Below are positions 45,821-54,893 of a stretch of 64,000 nucleotides of DNA, in pieces; position 1 is the first letter of the stretch; each line of letters begins with the position of its first letter. Source of the DNA: an uncultured Bacteroidota bacterium (GTDB lineage: Bacteria; Bacteroidota; Bacteroidia; Flavobacteriales; Flavobacteriaceae); NCBI GenBank assembly GCA_902590705.1, contig CACIXU010000006.1, forward strand, positions 1-64,000, read 5' to 3'. The translations under genes were made by a program, and so were the position numbers. The notes below the pieces were generated by a model. It made no database searches. It was not told the DNA's origin and saw only the letters and a program-made list of their open reading frames with translations.

Positions 45821-47920
45821 TTACCTAACAAAAGCATTGGGAACTCCCCCGTCAACATTAATGATATTACCAGTGCTCTTATCTAATACTGCCAAGAATG
45901 CAAAAACCCCATTAGCAATGTCTTCCGGTCGAATAATTTTATTCAAAATATTTCGTTTGGCATAAAATTCGGGTAATTGCGCTACAGTGATTCCATAAGC
46001 TTTTGCTCTACCTTCTGCCCAATCTCCCTCCCATATTTTACTTCCAATAATCACCCCATCAGGGTTTACAGTGTTGACCCTAATTTGGTCGGGAGCTAAT
46101 TCGGTAGCCAACAATCGCGACATATGCATTTGAGCAGCTTTTGCAGTTCCATAACCGGCATTATTAGGACCAGAAACTAATCCATTTTTACTTACAATAT
46201 TTATAATATTTCCTTCTAAATTTTGCTTTCTCATGATTTTTGCAGCGGCCCTAGACAATAAAAACTGTCCTTTGACCAATACATCCTGAAGCAAATCCCA
46301 ATCGGTCTCAGTAGTGTCTTCAACAGGTTTTGAAATAGCCAAACCTGCGCTATGTACAACAATATCCAATCCGCCAAACTGAAGTGACGCCTTTTGAACT
46401 GCTGCTTCAATACTCTCTGCGCTTGTTACATCGCATTGACAAGCAATTGCTTCATCAGGGCTATATTGAGCTGTGGCCTCTTTAAGGTAATCTTCTGAAA
46501 TATCAGTAAAAACTACAGTTGCTCCTTCAGAAATTAATTTATCAGCTATAGCTCTGCCAATTCCTCCTCCTGAGCCAGTAATTAATGCTACTTTTCTAGA
46601 CAAAGGTTTTTCTTTTGGTTGGCGCTGGAGTTTGGCTTCTTCTAACAACCAATATTCGATATCAAAAGCTTCTTGACGGGGAAGAGAGGTATATTTCGAA
46701 ATAGCCTCAGCCCCTCGCATGACATTCACTGCATTGATATAAAACTCACTTGCTACTCTAGCAGTTTGTTTGTTTTTTGCAAAAGTAAACATCCCTACTC
46801 CAGGGTAGAGTATCACAACTGGATTAGCATCTCTTATGGCAGGGCTATCGGACCGCTTACAAGAGTCATAGTATTCTTGATAATCCTTTCGATATTGCTC
46901 AAAAGAAGGGGTAATTTTTTTCAAAACTGCAGAAGCATCCATAAGGTCATCCTCTGGATCTAATGCTAAGATAAGTGGCTTAATTTTTGTTCTTAAAAAG
47001 TGATCTGGACAAGATGTTCCCATTGGAGCCAAGCGGTTCAAATCATTGCTATTTATAAATTCCAGTACCTTGGTATCATCCGTAAAATGTCCAATCATAT
47101 TTTGCTCAGAGGAGCATAGCCCTCTTAAAATTGGAGCAAGTATTGAAGCCTGTGACTCTCGTTTGGTCTTTTCTAGGCTATTCATTTTTTGTCCTCCAAA
47201 AACAGCTCCTCTCTCAGTAATTTTATCTTCTATGTATTGAGAAGCTACTTCAATTACTTCCAAGCTATTGATATATGACTCGTAAGAAGTATCTCCCCAA
47301 GTAAAAACGCCATGGCTTCCTAAAACAATTCCTCGAATACCAGGGTTTTCATTTAAACAGTTTTCTAATTGTAATCCCAAATCAAAACCGGGTCTTTGCC
47401 ACGGGACCCAGCCCATGGTATCCCCCCAAATTTCTTTGGTTATTTTTTCACTATCCTCTGCAGCTGCAATGGCGATTAAAGCATCTGGATGCAGGTGATC
47501 TATATGTTTGAAAGGAAGTAAACCGTGCAAAGGGGTATCAATAGAGGGGGCTCTACTATCTAAATCATAGATACAGTGATTGAAAAGTGCAACCATCTCA
47601 TCCTCGTAGTCCAAACCACGGTAAACTTTTTTAAGGTCGTGTAGTCTTTGGTTATATAAACCAGCAATACCATTTCTTTTAAGCGTTCCAATATCTCCCC
47701 CAGAACCTTTAATCCACATCACCTCAACTTCTTTATTTGTAATAGGATCTTTTTCGATAGTTTTACAGCTGGTATTTCCTCCACCAAAATTTGTGATTCT
47801 AAGATCAGCCCCTAATATATTTGAGCGATATAAAAAAAGAGCCACTTGGTCATCTCCTAGGGCATCCTCCTTTTTTTTATCCCACAAATAGTTAACGTGA
47901 GTGAATTTATTTTTTCCCAT
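45821..47920 (-). CDS. rhaEW: bifunctional rhamnulose-1-phosphate aldolase/lactaldehyde dehydrogenase
   Basis: Two-domain enzyme. The N-terminal half is a class II aldolase (FGGGNTSCK, the metal-binding HIDHLHPDA near residue 140, and GIVLGSHGVFTW) that splits L-rhamnulose-1-phosphate to DHAP and L-lactaldehyde. The C-terminal half, from about residue 444, is a short-chain dehydrogenase with VALITGSGGGIGRAIADKL and catalytic GYGTAKAAQ, which would oxidise lactaldehyde to lactate. The fusion is known from other Bacteroidota and Chloroflexi-type rhamnose loci. Start set at the ATG at 47920 (699 residues, MGKNKFTHVNYLWD); the frame continues 7 codons upstream without a better start. Confidence 0.92.
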   Translation of the reverse strand: MGKNKFTHVNYLWDKKKEDALGDDQVALFLYRSNILGADLRITNFGGGNTSCKTIEKDPITNKEVEVMWIKGSGGDIGTLKRNGIAGLYNQRLHDLKKVYRGLDYEDEMVALFNHCIYDLDSRAPSIDTPLHGLLPFKHIDHLHPDALIAIAAAEDSEKITKEIWGDTMGWVPWQRPGFDLGLQLENCLNENPGIRGIVLGSHGVFTWGDTSYESYINSLEVIEVASQYIEDKITERGAVFGGQKMNSLEKTKRESQASILAPILRGLCSSEQNMIGHFTDDTKVLEFINSNDLNRLAPMGTSCPDHFLRTKIKPLILALDPEDDLMDASAVLKKITPSFEQYRKDYQEYYDSCKRSDSPAIRDANPVVILYPGVGMFTFAKNKQTARVASEFYINAVNVMRGAEAISKYTSLPRQEAFDIEYWLLEEAKLQRQPKEKPLSRKVALITGSGGGIGRAIADKLISEGATVVFTDISEDYLKEATAQYSPDEAIACQCDVTSAESIEAAVQKASLQFGGLDIVVHSAGLAISKPVEDTTETDWDLLQDVLVKGQFLLSRAAAKIMRKQNLEGNIINIVSKNGLVSGPNNAGYGTAKAAQMHMSRLLATELAPDQIRVNTVNPDGVIIGSKIWEGDWAEGRAKAYGITVAQLPEFYAKRNILNKIIRPEDIANGVFAFLAVLDKSTGNIINVDGGVPNAFVR

Positions 47921-48024
47921 TTGTAATTTATTGAATGTCAATTTAAAGTTTTTAAGGAAAATATCCTATGAGTTACGGAATTTAAAAAATCAATTATAAA
48001 CCACAAAAATTACTATCTTTTTAA

Positions 48025-49431
48025 ATGAAATTAAAGCGAATGAAAAAAGACAAACAAATAAGCTCTGAATTTGAACGAGAAGTTATTCCTGAGAATAAGT
48101 TAAAAAGCTGGAAAAGTTTTTTAGGAATGTATGCAGGAGAACACGCTGCAGGGACTGAGTTCATGATAGGTCCATTGTTTCTGACGGTTGGAGTAAGTGC
48201 TTTTGACTTGCTAGCAGGTTTACTCTTAGGAAATCTAATGGCTGTGTTGAGCTGGCGGTATTTAACTGCCAATATTGCTGTCCAACAACGACTTACGCTT
48301 TATTTTAAATTGGAAAAAATATCAGGTAAGAAGTTGGTCACCGCTTATAATGTTGCCAACGGTATATTGTTTTGCTTTCTGGCAGGAGCCATGATTACGG
48401 TCTCTGCAACGGCTGTAGGAGTTCCAACGGATTTAGAAATGCCTAAACTAACCGATGTGATGCCTAATAGCCTAAGCTGGGTAATTACAGTAATTATTAT
48501 AGGAGGGTTGACGACCTGGATTGCAAGCAAAGGATATGACATGGTATCTAAAGCGGCCAATTGGATGTCACCAATCATTGTCTTTGCCTTTTTAACTTGT
48601 GGTTTTGTAGCTCTAAGGCAGCTTGGAGTTGATAATTTTTCTGATTTTACAGCGATTTGGGGTGAGGGAGCTGAACCCTTTCCTGGTCAAAGAAAATATA
48701 CTTTTTGGCATGTATTGTTATGGTCATGGTTTTGCAATGCTGCAATGCATATTGGAATGTCTGACCTTTCAGTGTTTAGGTATGCAAAATCACCTGGTTC
48801 AGGCTGGAGCACTGCTGCAGGAATGTATGTGGGACACTATATGGCATGGATTGCCGCTAGCTTGTTGTACGCAGTTTACTTAAAAACACCTGAAGCGGTT
48901 GCTTTCCTAGCAGATGGCACTGCACCACCGGTAGCTCCGGGTCCTTTGGCTTATAACGCGTTAGGATGGTTTGGAATTATTGCTGTTATTCTGGCTGGAT
49001 GGACTACTGCCAACCCTACTATATATAGATCTGGATTAGCTTTTCAGGCAATTCTTCCTAAATTAACGATTTCAAAAGCAACTATTTTGGCAGGCGTATT
49101 AGCAACAACAGCAGGTATTTTTCCAGCTTTTGCAATGAAATTACTTGATTTCGTTGCTGTTTACGGATTTATTTTAGCACCTGTAGGAGCAATAATTGTA
49201 TTCGAACACTTTTTTGCTGACCGCTATGGAGTCGTAAAGGACTATGCAGAAAAAAATAATATTTCTTTTAACAGGTCAGTTTTTTTAGCATGGCTGATAA
49301 GTTTTGTTTTCTTTTTTGGATTATCGCAATCACAGGAAATTTTCCTTTCTTTCTTGACACTCCCTGCCTGGGTCTCTTGTGGCTTACTTTTTGTTATATT
49401 TAGTAAAATATTTCAAAATAAAAAATTATAA
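48025..49431 (+). CDS. NCS1-family permease, candidate rhamnose or lactate carrier
   Basis: Integral membrane protein of 468 residues with about 12 helices, of the nucleobase:cation symporter-1 (purine-cytosine permease) family: NILFCFLAGAMITVSATAVG-type helices, GGLTTWIASKGYDMVSKAAN, WSWFCNAAMHIGMSDLSVFR and AGWTTANPTIYRSGLAFQ. It stands between the fused aldolase gene (divergent) and the lactate dehydrogenase gene (same strand, 3-base gap), so its substrate is unlikely to be a nucleobase; it may import rhamnose or move lactate. An alternative ATG at 48040 is possible. Confidence 0.85.
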   Translation: MKLKRMKKDKQISSEFEREVIPENKLKSWKSFLGMYAGEHAAGTEFMIGPLFLTVGVSAFDLLAGLLLGNLMAVLSWRYLTANIAVQQRLTLYFKLEKISGKKLVTAYNVANGILFCFLAGAMITVSATAVGVPTDLEMPKLTDVMPNSLSWVITVIIIGGLTTWIASKGYDMVSKAANWMSPIIVFAFLTCGFVALRQLGVDNFSDFTAIWGEGAEPFPGQRKYTFWHVLLWSWFCNAAMHIGMSDLSVFRYAKSPGSGWSTAAGMYVGHYMAWIAASLLYAVYLKTPEAVAFLADGTAPPVAPGPLAYNALGWFGIIAVILAGWTTANPTIYRSGLAFQAILPKLTISKATILAGVLATTAGIFPAFAMKLLDFVAVYGFILAPVGAIIVFEHFFADRYGVVKDYAEKNNISFNRSVFLAWLISFVFFFGLSQSQEIFLSFLTLPAWVSCGLLFVIFSKIFQNKKL

Positions 49432-49434
49432 TCA

Positions 49435-50586
49435 TTGGGGAAAAAAATTCAATACGACCCTCGGTACCCATCAATTGAGGATTTGAGAGCTAAAGCTAAA
49501 AGAAAAATTCCAAAGTTTGCTTTTGAATATTTAGATGGAGGCTGCAATGATGACATCAGTTTACAAAAAAATACTGATGAATTGAGAAAAGTCGAAATGA
49601 AACCTCGCTACTTAGTCCATTTTTCAGGAGCCAATTTGAAGACCAAACTTTTTGGGCATGAATATGACGCCCCTTTTGGGATTGCACCAGTTGGACTTCA
49701 GGGCTTAATGTGGCCCAAGTCCCCAGAAATACTTGCCAAAGCTGCTTATGAACACAACATTCCTTTTGTTCTAAGTACAGTTACTACAGCCAGTTATGAA
49801 AAAATAGCTGAGATTACTGAGGGAAAAGCTTGGTTTCAACTCTATCATCCAGCAGATGATAAAGTAACCAAGGATATAATCACCCGGATTGACGTTGCTG
49901 GATGCCCTGTTATGGTTATACTCTCAGATGTTCCTTCCTTTGGTTATCGTCCAAAAGATATCAGAAATGGCCTTTCGATGCCTCCTAGAATGACATTACA
50001 GAATATTCTCAGGGTAATAAAGCGTCCTCAATGGGGATTAAGAACGTTAATCAATGGACAACCTAACTTCGAAATGCTCAAACCATATATGCCAAAAAAT
50101 CTAAATTTGAAGCAGCTAGGTAAATTCATGAATGATACATTTGAGGGAAGATTGAACGAAGAAAAGGTCAAAAGATTAAGAGACCTTTGGAAGGGAAAAC
50201 TTGTTATCAAAGGTGTTGAATCCAAAGAGGATGTAGAAAAAGCAATTGAATTAGGACTGGATGGAATCATAATTTCAAATCACGGGGGTAGGCAGGTAGA
50301 TATGGGACAAGCTACAATTTCTTCACTAAAAACAATTGCCCCACAGTACAGTAATAAAATCAAAATAATGATGGATAGTGGCATTCGAAGTGGAGCTGAT
50401 GTCAGTAGAGCCTTAGCGTCAGGTGCTGATTTTACTTTTCTTGGAAGGAGCTTTATGTATGGTGTATCTGCTTTGGGTAGAAAAGGTGGAGACCATACTA
50501 TTTCTATTTTAAAAACTCAACTTAAACAGGTTATGGAGCAAATGTGTAGTGAAAATACTATAGATCTTCGTAACAATACAATCTGA
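49435..50586 (+). CDS. lldD: FMN-dependent alpha-hydroxy-acid dehydrogenase (probable L-lactate dehydrogenase)
   Basis: Oxidises L-lactate to pyruvate, passing electrons to the respiratory chain. The 383-residue TIM barrel has the N-terminal FAFEYLDGGCNDD, FGIAPVGLQGLMWP, FVLSTVTTASYEKIAE, the FMN/substrate region IIISNHGGRQVDMG and MDSGIRSGADVSRALA. The start is a TTG at 49435, three bases after the permease stop; no ATG fits. Its place makes it the last step of the rhamnose pathway (lactaldehyde to lactate to pyruvate). Related 2-hydroxy-acid oxidases look alike, so the substrate rests on context. Confidence 0.85.
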   Translation: MGKKIQYDPRYPSIEDLRAKAKRKIPKFAFEYLDGGCNDDISLQKNTDELRKVEMKPRYLVHFSGANLKTKLFGHEYDAPFGIAPVGLQGLMWPKSPEILAKAAYEHNIPFVLSTVTTASYEKIAEITEGKAWFQLYHPADDKVTKDIITRIDVAGCPVMVILSDVPSFGYRPKDIRNGLSMPPRMTLQNILRVIKRPQWGLRTLINGQPNFEMLKPYMPKNLNLKQLGKFMNDTFEGRLNEEKVKRLRDLWKGKLVIKGVESKEDVEKAIELGLDGIIISNHGGRQVDMGQATISSLKTIAPQYSNKIKIMMDSGIRSGADVSRALASGADFTFLGRSFMYGVSALGRKGGDHTISILKTQLKQVMEQMCSENTIDLRNNTI

Positions 50587-50710
50587 AAATCCATTTTGAA
50601 ATCTCTATATATTATAAATTATCAACTCTTGATTTGAATCAGTCCTAGTTATTTTATATTCGACTTATCAATAGATATCAACTAATGTTTTATTTCCTCT
50701 AAATTGGATT

Positions 50711-50718
50711 TATTTTTG
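50711..50718 (+). promoter_or_regulatory. -7 box for trxB
   Basis: TATTTTTG, a match to TAnnTTTG, ending 8 bases before the trxB ATG at 50726. The transcript would have almost no leader. No -33 TTG was found at the right spacing; the other 120 bases of this gap hold nothing recognisable. Confidence 0.4.
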
Positions 50719-50725
50719 TTTATAA

Positions 50726-51658
50726 ATGGAAAAAGTTAAAACCTTAATTATTGGAAGTGGCCCTGCCGGTTATACTGCAGCAATTTACGCCGCAAGAGCA
50801 GACTTAAATCCTTTGGTATATACCGGTATGGAACCTGGAGGTCAGCTTACTACTACTACAGAAGTTGATAATTTCCCCGGTTATCCAGATGGAGTGGACG
50901 GCCCCACAATGATGATTGAGTTACAAAAACAGGCCGAACGTTTTGGTACAGAAGTGAGAATTGGACACATTGACAAAGTGGAATTATCTAATAAAGCCGG
51001 TGGTTTTCATAAGGCTTTCGCTGAAGATGGCACTGAAATTCATGCTCAATCAATTATAATTAGTACTGGAGCTACTGCTAAATACTTAGGCTTACCTAGT
51101 GAGCAACGCCTTCGAGGTGGTGGGGTTTCTGCTTGTGCTGTTTGTGATGGATTTTTCTATAAAGATCAGGAGGTTGCAATTGTCGGAGGAGGAGATACTG
51201 CCGCTGAAGAGGCTACTTATTTGGCAAATATTTGTTCCAAGGTAACTATGTTAGTAAGAAAAGCTGAAATGAAAGCTTCAAAGGCAATGCAACACAGGGT
51301 TACAAACACCCCTAATATTGATCTTCGATTCAATCATGAGATTGACGAGGTGCTTGGAGACAAAGTAGTTGAAGGACTAAGGATATTTAATAATCAAACT
51401 GGTGAAAAAGAGGAAATTAAAATCACTGGACTTTTTATTGCTATTGGACACAAACCTAATACAGAGATTTTTAAAAGTCAATTGGACATGGATGATGATG
51501 GGTATTTGATCACAAATGGAAAGTCAACAAAAACTAATCTTCCAGGAGTTTTTGCCTCAGGAGATGTACAAGATAAAGAGTACAGACAAGCAGTAACCGC
51601 TGCTGGTACAGGATGTATGGCAGCACTAGATGCAGAGCGTTATTTACAATCGCTTTAA
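50726..51658 (+). CDS. trxB: thioredoxin reductase
   Basis: Reduces thioredoxin with NADPH in the cytoplasm. The 310 residues have the FAD loop LIIGSGPAGYTAAIYAARAD, the redox pair CAVC (Cys137 and Cys140) in GGVSACAVCDGFFY, the NADPH loop VGGGDTAAEEA and the C-terminal FASGDVQDKEYRQAVTAAG. Full length and normal. It converges with the small CPXCG gene (2-base gap). Confidence 0.97.
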   Translation: MEKVKTLIIGSGPAGYTAAIYAARADLNPLVYTGMEPGGQLTTTTEVDNFPGYPDGVDGPTMMIELQKQAERFGTEVRIGHIDKVELSNKAGGFHKAFAEDGTEIHAQSIIISTGATAKYLGLPSEQRLRGGGVSACAVCDGFFYKDQEVAIVGGGDTAAEEATYLANICSKVTMLVRKAEMKASKAMQHRVTNTPNIDLRFNHEIDEVLGDKVVEGLRIFNNQTGEKEEIKITGLFIAIGHKPNTEIFKSQLDMDDDGYLITNGKSTKTNLPGVFASGDVQDKEYRQAVTAAGTGCMAALDAERYLQSL

Positions 51659-51660
51659 TC

Positions 51661-51849
51661 CTAGAAGTTATCTTCTAAATTTTGTGCCTCAAAATGAATT
51701 AAATCTTGATTCTCAAAACCGTAAAATATGTTGATTGGATTACAGCAAATTTCACAATCCTCAACATACTCGGTGCTAACTAAAGATGAATCCAAAAGCA
51801 TTGAAATTTCCTCCCAACAATACGGGCATTGAAAAAAATGTTCAAACAT
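51661..51849 (-). CDS. CPXCG motif-containing cysteine-rich protein
   Basis: A 62-residue acidic protein of the CPXCG family found in many Proteobacteria and Bacteroidota. It has CPYC (Cys8, Cys11) and EDCEICCNPI (Cys32, Cys35, Cys36), probably a zinc site; here Trp replaces the Gly of the usual CPYCG. STEYVEDCEICCNP matches the family core. Function unknown. Its ATG overlaps the last base of the ABC-F gene stop, so it is translated after it. Confidence 0.85.
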   Translation of the reverse strand: MFEHFFQCPYCWEEISMLLDSSLVSTEYVEDCEICCNPINIFYGFENQDLIHFEAQNLEDNF

Positions 51850-53762
51850 TAGTATTGTTTTAAGTTCTCAATTTCTTCCACCAATCGTTCCCAATTTTCG
51901 ATATTTCTTGAAAGTTCCTTTTTCTTTTCATGGTAGCTTTCAAAAAAGTTTGCTTCACTAATAGTTTGTTCATAGTTGATTTCCAATTCTAGATCAATTG
52001 CCTTTATCTTTTTTTCCAAACCAGCAATATTAACCTCTAGCTTACTGAGTTTATTTTTTAGGGATTTTTCTTTTTTCTGAAGCTTATAATCGAAATCTTT
52101 TCTTTGATTATGAGCTTTATTTTTCATTAGATTTTTTTCAAGCTCCTTAAGAGAATTAATTTTTTTATTCTCCAAATAGGTATTAATATCGTCTAAGTAA
52201 AGCTTAGTTCTCCCATCCTTAAATTCCAGTACTTGACCACATAATCCAGACAGGAAATCCCGATCGTGAGAAACCAAAATCAAAGTTCCTTCAAAATTAA
52301 TTAATGCGTCTTTTAATATACGCTTAGACTGAATATCCAAGTGGTTTGTTGGCTCATCCATTATAAGAGTGTTAAATGGTTGAAGTAGTAATTTACATAG
52401 AGCAAGTCTGTTGCGTTCACCTCCAGATAAAACACTGACTTTTTTATCTACATCGTCACCTTTAAACAAAAAAGCACCCAACAAGTCTCTTACCTTACCT
52501 CTATTCTCATTAGAGGCAGAATCTTGAATGGTAGTCAAAACAGTTTTAGAAGGTGCTAAAGTCTCGGATTGATTCTGAGCAAAATAACCAATCATAACAT
52601 TATGTCCTAAGCTCAATTCTCCATTTCCATTTATAATTCCTACCAATAGCTTTGCAAGGGTCGACTTTCCTTGTCCATTTTGACCAACAAAAGCCATTTT
52701 AGTACCTCTTTCAATATAGAGATTTATATTGTTAAGTACTTTTTTATCTCCATAACTTTTTGCCAAGTCTTTAGTTTCTAATATCATTTTACCAGGTTGA
52801 ATGGCGACTGGAAATTTTAGTTTCATCACCTGAGTTTCCTCAGTGTCAATAATTACACGTTCAACTTTTTCCAATTTTTTAATCAGAGACTGAGCCATAC
52901 TGGCTTTTGACGCTTTGGCCCTAAAACGCTCAATTAGCTTTTCAGTTTGCTGGATTTGTTTCTCTTGATTTCTTTGAGCCGCTTGTTGTTGAATTCGCAT
53001 TTCCTCTCTTAATGCCATGAAGGGAGTATAAGACTTTTTTAAATCAAAATGTCTCTTGTTAACAATTTCAATAGTTCTATTAGTAACTTGGTCGAGAAAC
53101 ATTATATCATGAGATACCAGAACAACAGCTCCATTATATTTCATTAAAAATTGTTCTAACCACTCAATTGAATCAATATCTAAATGGTTTGTCGGCTCAT
53201 CTAATAGAAGTATATCGTGAGATTTTAATAATATTTTTGCCAATTCAATTCGCATTCGCCATCCTCCAGAGAAAGTAGATGTTAGTTGGTGGAAATCATC
53301 AGTGGTGAAACCCAATCCCGATAATATTTTTTCAGATTGCGCCTTATACGTATATCCTCCTAAAATCTCAAATGCCACTCCTAGATCACTAAGCTCCTGA
53401 ATCAACTCTTGATAAACATTACTTTCATAATCTATTCGAGTATTTAATAATTCACTAATCTCCTCTTGACGGGATTGATTTTTCAAAAGTTTTGGAAAGG
53501 CTTGATAGGTTTCTTCGATCACAGTTCTATTGTTTTCAACCTCAAGCTCTTGAGGTAAATACCCTATAGAGCGATTTTTCTCAAGTGACAAACTTCCAGT
53601 TGATGAAATATTTCCACCTGATAATATCTTCAAAAAAGTACTTTTACCTGCTCCATTTTTGCCAATTAAACCGATTCGATCACCCATGCCAATCCTAAAA
53701 GAAAGGTTCTCAAATAAAACCTCCCCACCAAATGAAAGCCCTAAGTTTTGTATGTCAAGCAT
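51849..53762 (-). CDS. ABC-F family ATPase (Uup/EttA-like)
   Basis: Cytoplasmic protein with two ABC ATPase domains and no membrane part, acting on the ribosome. Walker A motifs GKNGAGKSTFLKIL and GQNGQGKSTLAKLL; signatures STFSGGWRMRIELAK and VLSGGERNRLALCK; Walker B ILLLDEPTNHLDI and LIMDEPTNHLDI. A long linker rich in Lys and Gln joins the domains, and the C-terminal 100 residues form a coiled coil as in Uup-type proteins. 637 residues. The choice between Uup and other ABC-F members is uncertain. Confidence 0.92.
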   Translation of the reverse strand: MLDIQNLGLSFGGEVLFENLSFRIGMGDRIGLIGKNGAGKSTFLKILSGGNISSTGSLSLEKNRSIGYLPQELEVENNRTVIEETYQAFPKLLKNQSRQEEISELLNTRIDYESNVYQELIQELSDLGVAFEILGGYTYKAQSEKILSGLGFTTDDFHQLTSTFSGGWRMRIELAKILLKSHDILLLDEPTNHLDIDSIEWLEQFLMKYNGAVVLVSHDIMFLDQVTNRTIEIVNKRHFDLKKSYTPFMALREEMRIQQQAAQRNQEKQIQQTEKLIERFRAKASKASMAQSLIKKLEKVERVIIDTEETQVMKLKFPVAIQPGKMILETKDLAKSYGDKKVLNNINLYIERGTKMAFVGQNGQGKSTLAKLLVGIINGNGELSLGHNVMIGYFAQNQSETLAPSKTVLTTIQDSASNENRGKVRDLLGAFLFKGDDVDKKVSVLSGGERNRLALCKLLLQPFNTLIMDEPTNHLDIQSKRILKDALINFEGTLILVSHDRDFLSGLCGQVLEFKDGRTKLYLDDINTYLENKKINSLKELEKNLMKNKAHNQRKDFDYKLQKKEKSLKNKLSKLEVNIAGLEKKIKAIDLELEINYEQTISEANFFESYHEKKKELSRNIENWERLVEEIENLKQY

Positions 53763-53774
53763 TAAATTATGTTA

Positions 53775-54830
53775 TTAATTGCGAAAATAATTATTTTCAA
53801 AACGTTTTATATCTGTCGCTTCAGGCAATTTAAATTGATTTTCAATATATTCATATAACCACTTAGAAAGTAATGGGGCCATTAGTACCCCCCTTGTTCC
53901 CATTCCATTTAGGATGAATAGTTTATTGTTCAAAGGGTGAATTCCTAGTAGTGGCCTTCTGTCAATTACCGTGGCTCTTATCTGAGCCTTATGTTCAAGA
54001 ATTTGATAGGGTAAGTTGAGGATTTTGTCTAATTTAGAAAGTAACCACTCATTTCCTTTTTTGGTAGCAAACGTGGTTTTATCCTCTCGGTCAAAAGTAG
54101 CTCCTACCCAAAACTTGTTCTCCCCAATTGGGGAAAGAAAAATTGGTCCTTTAAAAATAACTTCCTCTGTGAGTAGATTACATTTAATGATCAACATTTC
54201 GCCTTTTGAACCTACCAACGGGAGATAATTAAAAAAAGGGTTCTTAACACTCTGAAATCCTTCACAGAAAACAATTTTTTTTGCTTGAATACCCTTATAT
54301 AATATTCCCTCTGGATTAAATTCTAACTTTGTATGGTCGATTCTACAATCAATATATTGGTTGGGAATTATTTTTTTTTGGTATGAGGAAATAAGAGTAA
54401 TATTATCAACTCTCGCACTCTTTTTTACCTCCCCATAATTGAATGGAGCTTTAATACCATTGTATTTTTCTCCTGAAATTAATTTATTGTTTAAATAATT
54501 TTTTAGAAATGGCTTCGAGCATCCAAAAACCCACTCATTTTGTTCCCTTTTGTTATTTAAAATACGGAGAATTGGAGTCCTATGAATTATTTTAGTTTGG
54601 ACTAAATTTTGAAGCTCACTATAATGTGTAAATGCATAATTCAAAAATTCATCCGATTTCCAAACAGAATTAAACCTTTTTAAAACTGTAGGGTTAATTA
54701 TTCCAGCAGCCAGATTGGATGCACTTTCCTCTCTAGGAGCAAGTACAATAAAACTTCTATTATGTCGCCTTAATTGTTCGGCATAATTAAGCCCTGCTAT
54801 ACCAAAACCAACTATTAGTGTATCTATCAA
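53775..54830 (-). CDS. FAD-dependent oxidoreductase (DAO family)
   Basis: Predicted FAD enzyme of 351 residues: dinucleotide loop IVGFGIAGLNYAEQLRRHN at the N-terminus, AAGIINPTVLKRFNSVWK, VGATFDREDKTTF and the C-terminal ILNGMGTRGVLMAPLLSKWL, which resemble the D-amino-acid oxidase/glycine oxidase (DadA, ThiO, MnmC-C) fold. The substrate is unknown; flavobacterial relatives are usually annotated only as FAD-binding oxidoreductases. The gldKLMN terminator lies between it and gldN. Confidence 0.8.
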   Translation of the reverse strand: MIDTLIVGFGIAGLNYAEQLRRHNRSFIVLAPREESASNLAAGIINPTVLKRFNSVWKSDEFLNYAFTHYSELQNLVQTKIIHRTPILRILNNKREQNEWVFGCSKPFLKNYLNNKLISGEKYNGIKAPFNYGEVKKSARVDNITLISSYQKKIIPNQYIDCRIDHTKLEFNPEGILYKGIQAKKIVFCEGFQSVKNPFFNYLPLVGSKGEMLIIKCNLLTEEVIFKGPIFLSPIGENKFWVGATFDREDKTTFATKKGNEWLLSKLDKILNLPYQILEHKAQIRATVIDRRPLLGIHPLNNKLFILNGMGTRGVLMAPLLSKWLYEYIENQFKLPEATDIKRFENNYFRN

Positions 54831-54843
54831 AACAACCTAAAAT

Positions 54844-54871
54844 AAAAAAAGCGTTATCGTTAGATAACGCT
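54844..54871 (-). terminator. intrinsic terminator after gldN
   Basis: On the minus strand: AGCGTTATC-TAAC-GATAACGCT, a perfect 9-bp stem, followed by a run of seven T. It lies 22 bases after the gldN stop and should end the gldKLMN transcript. Confidence 0.9.
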
Positions 54872-54893
54872 TAAAATTAAATATTGAAAGGTA

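Noticed and set aside
48014-48021. TATCTTTT as a promoter for the permease
   Set aside because: It lacks the final G of TAnnTTTG and has no TTG at the right distance.
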